Assembly: GCA_020851035.1 (NCBI GenBank)
Contig: JADZDM010000021.1
Coordinates: 372,001-436,000 of the forward strand
Length of the DNA stretch: 64,000 bases
Direction of reading: 5' to 3'
Source: Gemmatimonadaceae bacterium
Lineage (GTDB): Bacteria > Gemmatimonadota > Gemmatimonadetes > Gemmatimonadales > Gemmatimonadaceae
Positions 27,149 through 34,226 of the stretch are shown piece by piece (the stretch's first letter is position 1; every line of letters starts with the position of its first letter). Both the position numbers and the translations under genes were made by a program. The notes under the pieces were generated by a model. That model worked only from the letters and a program-made list of their open reading frames with translations. It ran no database searches and was not told the DNA's origin.

Positions 27149-28231
27149 TCAGCGCGGGCGTGCCCGCACGGGACGGGTTGGCTGCACGCGCAGGGTCGGC
27201 GGCCGCCACGTGGCCGAGTCGCCACTCACGCCGAGCGTGGAGCTCACGACCTCCAGCTGCTCGGCCTGGACGGCGATGAGCACCACGCTGGCGTCACGGT
27301 CGGGATAGAACGCGTCCCAGGCGGGCGTCCAGTGCGCGGCCTTGGTGGCGCGGTCGCGCACCACGCGGGCGCGGCCGATGAGCGAGACGTAGCTCAGCGT
27401 GGCCTGGTCGAAGTAGTGCAGCACCACGCGCGGGTCACGCTGGATCTCGGTCACCTTGCGGGTGCGCGGGTTGGTGGCGAACCAGACGGTCCACGTGCTG
27501 TCGGGCGCCAGCGGCTGCACGGTGCGCGCCTGCGGGCGCCCGGTGGCGTCGGTGGTGATGAAGGTGGGGTACGGCGCAGCCCGCACGATGAGGCGCGCGA
27601 CCTGCTCGAGGCGCGTGGTGCCGCTGGTGATGACCTGGAAGTCGCCCTCGGCCGCTGCAGGAGGTACGACGAGTGGCCGCGTGCGCGTGACGGCTGCCAC
27701 GTCACGCTTCGGCGCGAGCTCGCGCAGAGTTCCGGCCATGAACTGCTCCGTCTCGAAGACCACGTCACCCGCCTCGGTGCGTGTGAACGGGAAGATCACG
27801 TTCGCGCGATACCCGCTGCGATGCTCGAACTCCACCATGATGGCGTCGGCCTGCGGACCGGACGGCGTGGTGCGCCGGATGCGGTAGCCCAGTCCGATCG
27901 CCGGGCTGCGCTGCGTACGACCCGCGGCGCCGAGCAGTGTGCGGAACTCCACCAGCGCCGGCTCGCGTGTGTACGGCTCTTCCTTGCCGCTGCCGACCAC
28001 CGACGACACGTTGCCCGCGGCATCGAGCAGGCCGCCGACGGGGATGTGTGCCGCCGGCGTCTGCACGGCCCACGCCGCCATGTCGCGCATCGTGACCACG
28101 AACGAGTCCACCGCCGCGCGGGTGGCCGAGTCGGGGGCGGGGCGGCCGCGCTGGGCCGCGACGCGCGTCGGGAGCGCGAGCAGTGCGGGTGCGATGACGG
28201 CGGCGCAGAGGCCGGAGAGGAAGCGACGCAT
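27149..28231 (-). CDS. Secreted protein with pyridoxamine-oxidase-like (FMN split-barrel) domain
   Basis: A 360-aa protein with a signal peptide (MRRFLSGLCAAVIAPALLALPTRVAAQ). The N-terminal half (about residues 30-190) is not recognised. The C-terminal half resembles PNPOx-like general stress proteins: PYPTFITTDATGRPQARTVQPL, TVWFATNPRTRKVTEIQRDPRVVLHYFD and TLSYVSLIGRARVVRDR, ending with a C-terminal strand containing the binding-site-like AEQLEV. Export of a flavin-type split barrel is unusual; whether it binds FMN or F420 cannot be said. The start at 28231 is set by the signal. Confidence 0.8.
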   Translation of the reverse strand: MRRFLSGLCAAVIAPALLALPTRVAAQRGRPAPDSATRAAVDSFVVTMRDMAAWAVQTPAAHIPVGGLLDAAGNVSSVVGSGKEEPYTREPALVEFRTLLGAAGRTQRSPAIGLGYRIRRTTPSGPQADAIMVEFEHRSGYRANVIFPFTRTEAGDVVFETEQFMAGTLRELAPKRDVAAVTRTRPLVVPPAAAEGDFQVITSGTTRLEQVARLIVRAAPYPTFITTDATGRPQARTVQPLAPDSTWTVWFATNPRTRKVTEIQRDPRVVLHYFDQATLSYVSLIGRARVVRDRATKAAHWTPAWDAFYPDRDASVVLIAVQAEQLEVVSSTLGVSGDSATWRPPTLRVQPTRPVRARPR

Positions 28232-28359
28232 GTGGACCGGTGCGGAAACCCCGTGAGGAGCCAGGCGGGAAACCCGACGCAAGATACGCCGGCGCCGTGC
28301 CCTGCCCATGCATTGACTATCGCCGTCCCGCCCCGGATCGTTTCCCCGCTCCCCTCAGC

Positions 28360-29739
28360 GTGACCGACTCCTCAGCCGAGAGCACCGTCGTGGCTTCCTC
28401 CCGTCGCACCTTCATCAAGCAGTCGGCCGCCGCCGTGACCGGCGCCACGCTCGGCGCCGCCCTGCCGCCGGCCGCGCAGGCCCAGGGCGGCCAGCGTCGC
28501 GTGGCACCGTCGGACCAGGTCAACCTGGCCGTGATCGGCGCCAAGGGCATGGGCTGGAGCGATGCGCGCTCGCACCTGAAGATCCCCGGCGTGAACCTCG
28601 TGGCACTGGCCGACGTGGACCGCAGCGTGCTCACGCAGCGTTCCGAGGATGCGCGCAAGCTGAAGGGCACCGTGCCGCGCACGTATGACGACTACCGGAA
28701 GATGCTCGAGTCGAAGGACATCGATGCGGTGATCGTCGGCACGCCCGACCACTGGCACTGCCTGGCGATGGTGGAGTCGCTGGCGGCGGGCAAGCATGTG
28801 TACGTGGAGAAGCCCATCGCGCACACGATCGAGGAGTGCCAGGTGATGCAGGCGGCGACGCGTCGCTACGGGAAGATGGTGCAGGTGGGCCAGTGGCAGC
28901 GCAGCGGCACGCACTACGCGAACGCGATCGAGTACGTGCGCTCGGGGAAGCTGGGGAAGATCCGGGTGGTGAAGGTGTGGGCGTACCAGGGGTGGATGAA
29001 GCCCGTGGCGGTGCAGCCGGACAGCGCGCCGCCGGCGGGGGTGAACTACGCCATGTGGCTGGGCCCCGCGCCGAAGCGGCCGTTCAACCCCAACCGCTTC
29101 CACTTCAACTTCCGCTGGTTCTGGGACTATGCCGGCGGCCTGATGACCGACTGGGGGGTGCACGAGATCGACATCGCGCTCTATGCGATGAACGTCAGCG
29201 CGCCGAAGTCGGTGGTGGCGAGCGGTGGCAAGTTCGCGTATCCCGACGATGCCAGCGAGACGCCGGACACGCTGCAGGCGGTGTTCGAGTACGACGGCTT
29301 CACGATGTTGTGGGAGCACGCCACGGGCATCGACGGCGGGCCGTACGGGCGGCCCGAGGGGATCGCGTTCGTGGGCAACAACGGCACGCTGGTGGTGAAC
29401 CGCGGCGGGTGGGAAGTGCTGCCCGAGGTGGTGACGGTGGATGGCGTCCGCGGGTACCGGACGCCGGCGTTGCCGATGCAGTACAACAACGAGGAGATCC
29501 TGGACCGGCACACGCTGAACTTCGTGGAGGCGATCCGGAAGAACGATGCGTCGGGGCTGGCGTGCGGCATCGACACCGGGAGCGTGGCGGCGATCAACGC
29601 CTCGATGGGCAACATTGCGCTGCGGACGGGGCGGAAGGTGCACTGGGATGCGGCCGCCGGGCGGTTCACGGGGGACGCCGAGGCGAACGCGATGATCGGG
29701 GCGCGGTACCAGAACGGGTACGTGCTGCCGACGGTGTGA
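28360..29739 (+). CDS. Tat-exported Gfo/Idh/MocA-family oxidoreductase
   Basis: A 459-aa paralogue of the oxidoreductase at 18732-20138, with GTG start at 28360 and signal ASSRRTFIKQSAAAVTGATLG. The nucleotide-binding turn is AVIGAKGMGWSD (Lys at the second Gly position), followed by VVIVGTPDHWHCLAMVESLAAGKHVYVEKPIAHT with canonical EKP, and GGLMTDWGVHEIDIALYAMN in the substrate domain. It probably oxidises an exported sugar or inositol derivative with NAD(P). It stands alone, divergent from the split-barrel protein gene, without a DUF1080 partner nearby. Confidence 0.92.
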   Translation: MTDSSAESTVVASSRRTFIKQSAAAVTGATLGAALPPAAQAQGGQRRVAPSDQVNLAVIGAKGMGWSDARSHLKIPGVNLVALADVDRSVLTQRSEDARKLKGTVPRTYDDYRKMLESKDIDAVIVGTPDHWHCLAMVESLAAGKHVYVEKPIAHTIEECQVMQAATRRYGKMVQVGQWQRSGTHYANAIEYVRSGKLGKIRVVKVWAYQGWMKPVAVQPDSAPPAGVNYAMWLGPAPKRPFNPNRFHFNFRWFWDYAGGLMTDWGVHEIDIALYAMNVSAPKSVVASGGKFAYPDDASETPDTLQAVFEYDGFTMLWEHATGIDGGPYGRPEGIAFVGNNGTLVVNRGGWEVLPEVVTVDGVRGYRTPALPMQYNNEEILDRHTLNFVEAIRKNDASGLACGIDTGSVAAINASMGNIALRTGRKVHWDAAAGRFTGDAEANAMIGARYQNGYVLPTV

Positions 29740-29763
29740 GGTCAGGGGGGCGGGATTTGTGCG

Positions 29764-29823
29764 CCTTCACAAGGACTCCTTCACAAGGACTCAGAGTGAA
29801 ATGCTGGTGCGGGACTCTGAGTC
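29764..29823. repeat. GACTCAGAGTC palindrome family, copy 1, with 14-bp tandem duplication
   Basis: CCTTCACAAGGACT is repeated directly at 29764-29777 and 29778-29791. It runs into a hairpin with 10-bp perfect arms, GACTCAGAGT (29788-29797) and ACTCTGAGTC (29814-29823). The right flank CATTTCCCTCTGG matches the flank of copy 2 (33014-33055). It starts 25 nt after the oxidoreductase stop. Confidence 0.8.
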
Positions 29824-29936
29824 ATTTCCCTCTGGCAGCCGGTCCCAACCCGTCAGCAAAAGCGCGCGGCATCATCGAATTCGTAGCGCGAACGCCGCCG
29901 CGACCGGGCGCGCCGAGGGGTGCGTTTCGGGATCGC

Positions 29937-29974
29937 TTGACACCTTGTGTGTACTAGATCATATAGTACACCAC
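29937..29974 (+). promoter_or_regulatory. Promoter and palindromic operator of the YtrA-like operon
   Basis: A TTGACA box at 29937-29942 and a TATAGT box at 29962-29967 (19-bp spacer; CATATA at 29960 gives 17) lie just before the regulator's ATG at 29975. The palindrome GTGTACTA-N7-TAGTACAC (29949-29956 and 29964-29971) covers the spacer and the -10 box, an ideal repressor site. Transcription starting 6-8 nt after the -10 would begin at or next to the ATG, so a leaderless mRNA is likely. Confidence 0.75.
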
Positions 29975-30418
29975 ATGCTCCCCTTCGACGTCAGCATCGC
30001 CCCCGGCGACTCGCCGTACCGGCAGGTCGTCTACGCCGCCACCAAGGCCATCCTCGGCGGCGTGCTGGTGCCGGGCGATGCGTTCCCGTCGGTGCGGGAA
30101 CTCAGTCAGGCGCTCAAGATCAATCCGAACACGGCGCAGAAAGTGGTGGCGGAGCTGGTGCGCGACGGCCTGCTCGTGGTGCAGCCGGGCGTGGGCACGC
30201 TGGTGGCGCGGGCGCCGAAGGGCCATGCCGACGAGCGCCGTCGGTTGCTGGCGGCGGGGGTCGAGGCACTGCTGGTGGAGGCGCGCCGGCTGGGCGTGGA
30301 TGTGGCCGACCTGCACGATGCCGTCGACGCGCAGTGGGGTCGACTCTTCGGCGACGAGGGCGCGCGTCCGGTGCCGCAGGCACGCAGTGGCACGAGCGCG
30401 GCCCGGCGGCGCGCATGA
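29975..30418 (+). CDS. GntR-family regulator, YtrA subfamily
   Basis: A 147-aa repressor with a winged helix (YRQVVYAATKAILGGVLVPGDAFPSVRELSQALKINPNTAQKVVAELVRDGLLVVQPGVGTLVA, about residues 14-78) and the short helical tail typical of YtrA proteins, which lack a large ligand domain. YtrA-type regulators usually sit before ABC transporters and autoregulate. Here the gene overlaps the following ATPase gene by 4 nt (ATGA), and a matching palindrome covers its promoter. No Shine-Dalgarno sequence precedes its start. Confidence 0.92.
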   Translation: MLPFDVSIAPGDSPYRQVVYAATKAILGGVLVPGDAFPSVRELSQALKINPNTAQKVVAELVRDGLLVVQPGVGTLVARAPKGHADERRRLLAAGVEALLVEARRLGVDVADLHDAVDAQWGRLFGDEGARPVPQARSGTSAARRRA

Positions 30419-31332
30419 ACGCCATCGACGTCGCGGGCTGCTCGTACCACTACAAGCGCGGCACCGATGCGCTGCATGCGCTGGACCTGGCGGTCCCCAC
30501 CGGCGCGATCTACGGGTTGATCGGCGTCAACGGTGCCGGCAAGTCCACGCTGCTGCAATGCTGCGCCGGCTTGCGCGTGCCGTCGGCCGGCCGCATCGAG
30601 GTCTTCGGTAAGCCGGTGCTCGCCGACAGCCCGATCGTGGCCGGTGTGCTGAGCTACGTGGCCGAGGCGGTGAAGCTGCCGCAGCGGATGACGTTGCGTG
30701 CGGTGCTGGACTACGTCGCGCCGCTGCACCGCCGCTGGGATGCGGCGCTGCTGCAGGCGCTGCTGGAACGCTTCTCGCTCGACCCATCGCAGCGCGTCAG
30801 CGTCCTCTCGCGCGGATCGCAGATGAAGGCGGCACTGCTCTGCGCGCTGGCCGCGAGGCCGCGCCTGCTGGTGATGGACGAGCCCTTCACCGGCATGGAT
30901 GCGCTGGTGCGCGATGACCTCGTGCGCGGGCTGCTCGGGGCGGCCACCGACGCCGGCACGACGGTGCTGGTCGCCTCGCACGACCTGGCCGAGCTGGAGA
31001 CGATGATCGACCACCTCGGCATCATCGCCGGCGGGCGGATGGTGGTGAGCGGTGCGATGGATGCGCTGCGCGAACGGTTCCAGCGCGTGACCGTGAGCGC
31101 GACGGGTGCGGTGCTCGATGCCGGTGGGGACGAGCGTGCATGGCTTGGCGTGGAACGCAGCGCGCGACGGTTGTCGTTCCTTGCCGACGCGAGCGTGGTT
31201 CCGCTGCACCCGGAGATGCTGCGGGCGCGGTTTCCCGGCGCGGACGTGCAGGTGCAGGAGCCGTCGGTGCGGGAGCTCTTCACCACACTGGCGCGGCGGG
31301 AGTTGCCGGCCGAACGGCGAGCGTCGGCATGA
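30415..31332 (+). CDS. ABC transporter ATPase (YtrB-like)
   Basis: A 305-aa ATPase. Walker A is GVNGAGKST, the Q-loop region is SYVAEAVKLPQRMTL, the signature is degenerate (VLSRGSQMKAALLCALA with SRGS for SGGQ), Walker B is LLVMDEPFTGMD and the H-loop is VASHDLAELE. A C-terminal extension of about 90 residues is predicted to fold separately. Degenerate signatures are common in YtrB-like transporters that work with large integral-membrane partners; the next gene is such a partner, overlapping by 4 nt. Confidence 0.92.
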   Translation: MNAIDVAGCSYHYKRGTDALHALDLAVPTGAIYGLIGVNGAGKSTLLQCCAGLRVPSAGRIEVFGKPVLADSPIVAGVLSYVAEAVKLPQRMTLRAVLDYVAPLHRRWDAALLQALLERFSLDPSQRVSVLSRGSQMKAALLCALAARPRLLVMDEPFTGMDALVRDDLVRGLLGAATDAGTTVLVASHDLAELETMIDHLGIIAGGRMVVSGAMDALRERFQRVTVSATGAVLDAGGDERAWLGVERSARRLSFLADASVVPLHPEMLRARFPGADVQVQEPSVRELFTTLARRELPAERRASA

Positions 31333-32888
31333 CGTGGCGCGGACAGGTGTGGCATGTGTTCCGGAAGGACTGCCGGAATCTCTGGGCGCTGTACCTTCTG
31401 GTGGCGGTGGCTGCGCTGATCAACGCCAGTCTCGCGTTGCCTGGCGGGGTAGACCTCGGGATGGGCGGCATCGTCCCCGGCATGCTGTTCCTGTACGCGG
31501 CGCCGGCGGTCACGCTGGCGGTCGTCTTCTCGGACAACCCCGCGACGCCGCTGGAGTTCTGGGGCACACTGCCGCTTGAACCGTCAGCGGTGGCGGCATC
31601 CAAGCTGCTGGCGATCGTGACGACGATGGCGCTCGTCACCGGCACATTCGTCGCGCTCTCGCAGGTGTGGGGCGCGAGCATCCCGAGCATCATCGCGACG
31701 ATGCCACGCCTGCTCGGCGCAATGCTCGCGCTCACTTCGGTTGGGCTGGGTTTCGGCCTCTCGCGTGGGGGCCGGCCGCACTTCATCATCGTGACGAGCC
31801 TCTACCTGAGTTTCGGGTCATGGGCAGCCATCATCGCTCGACGGTCCACCGCAGCGGTCGACTTCGGTCATCGGATCGCGAATGCCGTGCCGCATGCGGC
31901 GTGGCTGCTGGCAGCAGGCGCACTCGTCTGGGCACTGGTGCGCCTGTACCGCGTGCGTGAGGCCTCTCGCACGCTGCAGACCGCCGTCGGTCTCGCGCTG
32001 ACGGCGCCGGGCCTGATGGTCGCGCGTGAGATCTACGCCGGCCCACTCTCGTCGCACGGCCTGGACGTGGCGTCGGTCCGTGCACAGGCGCACTGGGATC
32101 CCGTGACCGAGGATCGCCTCGAGATCGCCCTCACCACCACCGATGACGATCACGGTCGCCTGCGGGTGCTGCACGATGGCGTCGTCATCGCGGAGCTGCG
32201 GGACGGCACACGTGAACAGCTCGAGATCACCGGGCCTCGCGCGCTCGAGCGGGCCGACGGCCATATGGGAGGCGTGACGCTACGCGCCGGCACGCCGGTC
32301 GTGATCGGCGGCCAGCCCGCGCCCGCTGCAATCACGCGCTACGCCGCCGTCTGGGTCAACAACAGCACGCGCGCACGCCGGGAGGTGCACGGCGTCGCAC
32401 GGTTCATCGTCGAGGGACGGCTCGAGACGTACGACGTGCACGAGATCGACCGTTTTCCCACGCGCGGCCAGCGGGCGGCGCTCGCCGACGGGCGCGTGCG
32501 CACGGTGCGGCTCTCGGGCGCGAGCGGTGACACGGCGGGGCCGCGCATCCACCTCGGCGAACGCTGGCTGATGCTGGGCGGTCGCGACGAGTCGCCCTGG
32601 CCACTGCCCAATGGCCTCAACCACCTGCAGCTCCGCTTTGCGCTGCTCTCCGGCGATGGACGGCAGTTGCTGCCGCTGCGCAGCGGCGTCGAGGGCTATC
32701 CCAACAGCCTCGGGATGCCCGGCTTCACAGCCGCGCAGGTGGTGTGGACGCTGCGGCCCGCGGTGTGGAGCGTCGCCCGCCCACCCGTCACCAACGCCTG
32801 GCTGGACAGTGCGCAGGTCATCGTCGGCGCGCCCGTGTTCCGGAGCGCCGTCCGCGTGCGCGCGGTGGCGGAGATCACGCCGCCCTGA
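31329..32888 (+). CDS. Membrane protein with N-terminal ABC-2-like helices and large extracytoplasmic domain
   Basis: A 519-aa protein, third gene of the YtrA-like operon. About six transmembrane helices fill residues 18-240 (AALINASLALPGG, IVPGMLFLYAAPAVTLAVVF, LLAIVTTMALVTGTFVALS, MLALTSVGLGFGL and others). The remaining 280 residues contain no helix and are beta-rich. The helices probably form the permease for the upstream ATPase. The soluble domain is not recognised; it could sense or bind an envelope-active compound. ATGA-type overlap with the ATPase gene. Confidence 0.78.
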   Translation: MTWRGQVWHVFRKDCRNLWALYLLVAVAALINASLALPGGVDLGMGGIVPGMLFLYAAPAVTLAVVFSDNPATPLEFWGTLPLEPSAVAASKLLAIVTTMALVTGTFVALSQVWGASIPSIIATMPRLLGAMLALTSVGLGFGLSRGGRPHFIIVTSLYLSFGSWAAIIARRSTAAVDFGHRIANAVPHAAWLLAAGALVWALVRLYRVREASRTLQTAVGLALTAPGLMVAREIYAGPLSSHGLDVASVRAQAHWDPVTEDRLEIALTTTDDDHGRLRVLHDGVVIAELRDGTREQLEITGPRALERADGHMGGVTLRAGTPVVIGGQPAPAAITRYAAVWVNNSTRARREVHGVARFIVEGRLETYDVHEIDRFPTRGQRAALADGRVRTVRLSGASGDTAGPRIHLGERWLMLGGRDESPWPLPNGLNHLQLRFALLSGDGRQLLPLRSGVEGYPNSLGMPGFTAAQVVWTLRPAVWSVARPPVTNAWLDSAQVIVGAPVFRSAVRVRAVAEITPP

Positions 32889-32895
32889 CGCGGGG

Positions 32896-32918
32896 TGTTC
32901 ACGATCCCCGTCCCCGTG
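32896..32918. repeat. Copy 2 of the dispersed 23-mer
   Basis: These 23 bases are the exact reverse complement of 109-131. They start 7 nt after the stop of the membrane protein gene and have the same orientation relative to it as copy 1 has to its upstream gene. CACG and CCGTG at its ends could pair. Confidence 0.75.
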
Positions 32919-32926
32919 CACACGGC

Positions 32927-33010
32927 TCACTCACGCGCCGACCACACCTCCCCGGGCAGTTCCCCACCGTCTCCGCCGGTGCGTCCACCTCCCGGATGTG
33001 CACGAGTGTA
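32927..33010 (-). pseudogene. Truncated, frameshifted second copy of the small Cys-rich gene
   Basis: On the minus strand this reads LVHIREVDAPAETVG, then after a frame change ELPGEVWSARE and stop. The intact neighbour (33111-33308) ends CVHIWEVEAPDEAVAELPAAVWSVG. The two match at most positions over about 25 residues, including the last. Everything upstream of the His-Ile-Arg part is missing, and the break lies directly at the palindrome 33014-33055. I read this as the remnant of a tandem gene duplication cut by the palindromic element. Confidence 0.7.
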
Positions 33011-33013
33011 AAG

Positions 33014-33055
33014 AACGACTCAGAGTCAGGCCAGGGGGCCTGACTCTGAGTCGTT
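33014..33055. repeat. GACTCAGAGTC palindrome family, copy 2
   Basis: A perfect 19-bp stem: AACGACTCAGAGTCAGGCC (33014-33032), a 4-nt loop AGGG, and its exact complement at 33037-33055. The flank TTGCCCTCTGCG after the right arm is shared with copies 1 and 3. It lies between an intact small gene and its truncated copy. With strong GC pairing and no T-run it is not a standard intrinsic terminator. Confidence 0.9.
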
Positions 33056-33110
33056 TGCCCTCTGCGCGACCCGCCAACAGCGGTACCGTTCCCACGCGCG
33101 CGGACCGGAT

Positions 33111-33308
33111 TCACCCCACCGACCACACCGCCGCCGGCAGCTCGGCCACCGCCTCGTCCGGCGCCTCCACCTCCCAGATGTGCACGCAGCACCCGCACCC
33201 ACGGTTGTCGCTGCACGACGCCAGCCGCTCCCGCCACCGCGCCATCCAGGCATCCACGCACGCCAGCGCCTCCGGCCGGTCGGATTCGACGATGATCGTG
33301 ATGCGCAT
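33111..33308 (-). CDS. Small Cys-rich protein, unknown (65 aa)
   Basis: The reading MRITIIVESDRPEAL starts at 33308; upstream in-frame sequence does not look coding. The protein has an N-terminal beta-strand, a helix (EALACVDAWMARWRERLASC) and a compact cysteine cluster CSDNRGCGCCVHIWEVEAP, then a short tail ending VWSVG. Five or six Cys within 35 residues suggest metal or cluster binding. I do not recognise the family. A degraded second copy lies just downstream, which supports it being a real gene. Confidence 0.65.
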   Translation of the reverse strand: MRITIIVESDRPEALACVDAWMARWRERLASCSDNRGCGCCVHIWEVEAPDEAVAELPAAVWSVG

Positions 33309-33430
33309 GGAGAAGACCGCCACTGGACCACGGGGAAGCGACGCGACGGCACCAGGCCACCGTGACACGCCGGCGCAGATCGGCGCGGCCCGACCATCCG
33401 GCCGGTGATCGCCCGCCCGCGATTCCGTTA

Positions 33431-34195
33431 ATGTACGGCATGACACCCTGGGTCTCCCGGCTTCTGATCGCCAACATCCTCGTCTACTTCCTGCAGCTCT
33501 CCCTCAAGGGGGCCACCGGACAGCTGGCGCTGGTCCCCGCCCTGCTGCTGCAGCGCCCGTGGACGATCCTCACCTACATGTTCGCGCACAGCACCATGGG
33601 GTTCTCGCACATCGCGTTCAACATGCTGGCGCTCTACATCTTCGGGCCGCGCGTCGAGCTGCGACTCGGCGGCACCCGGTTCATCACCCTCTACCTCATC
33701 GCCGGCATCAGCGGCGGCCTCCTCTCGCTCGTCTTCACCCCGTACTCGCCCATCGTCGGCGCCTCGGGCGCGATCTTCGGCGTGCAGCTCGCCTTCGCCA
33801 AGTTCTTCCCGCGCGAGCGCATCTTCATCTGGGGCGTGATCCCGGTGGAGGCACGGCTGCTGGTGCTGATCATGACCGTCATCTCCGTCTTCGGCGGGCT
33901 CTCCGGCGGCGGCAGCACGGCCCACTTCGCCCACCTCGGCGGCTACGTCGGTGCCTTCTTCTACCTGCTCGCCATCCAGAAGTCCCTGCCGAAGGAACAG
34001 TGGGTGAAGAAGGTGGAGGGACCGGCGCCACACGCCATCCCGATCGGCGACTGGAACGCCATCGACCTCACCAGCGTGCACGAACTGAATCGCGGCGAGG
34101 TCCAGCGCATCGTCGACAAGATCAAGGCCACCGGTGAACGCAGCCTGAGCGTGCAGGAGCGGCAGTTCCTCGGACACTTCACCCCGAAGGCCTAG
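33431..34195 (+). CDS. Rhomboid-family intramembrane serine protease
   Basis: A 254-aa polytopic membrane protein. The catalytic Ser is in VGASGAIFGVQ (S112) and the catalytic His in HFAHLGGYVGA (H168); the oxyanion-helper Asn is in HIAFNMLALYIFG. Six helices are arranged as in GlpG. The C-terminal 60 residues form a soluble tail with LDLTSVHELNRGEVQRIVDKI and the conserved LSVQERQFL of this bacterial subfamily. It cleaves transmembrane segments of unknown substrates. ATG 33431 chosen; an ATG at 33440 is also possible. Confidence 0.93.
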   Translation: MYGMTPWVSRLLIANILVYFLQLSLKGATGQLALVPALLLQRPWTILTYMFAHSTMGFSHIAFNMLALYIFGPRVELRLGGTRFITLYLIAGISGGLLSLVFTPYSPIVGASGAIFGVQLAFAKFFPRERIFIWGVIPVEARLLVLIMTVISVFGGLSGGGSTAHFAHLGGYVGAFFYLLAIQKSLPKEQWVKKVEGPAPHAIPIGDWNAIDLTSVHELNRGEVQRIVDKIKATGERSLSVQERQFLGHFTPKA

Positions 34196-34226
34196 CCTCC
34201 AGCTCGTCCAGCCGCCGCGGCCCGGG

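Noticed and set aside
33014-33055. Intrinsic terminator or phage attachment site
   Set aside because: The stem is perfect but there is no U-tract, and no integrase or tRNA lies nearby; the match to two other sites makes a repeat family more likely.
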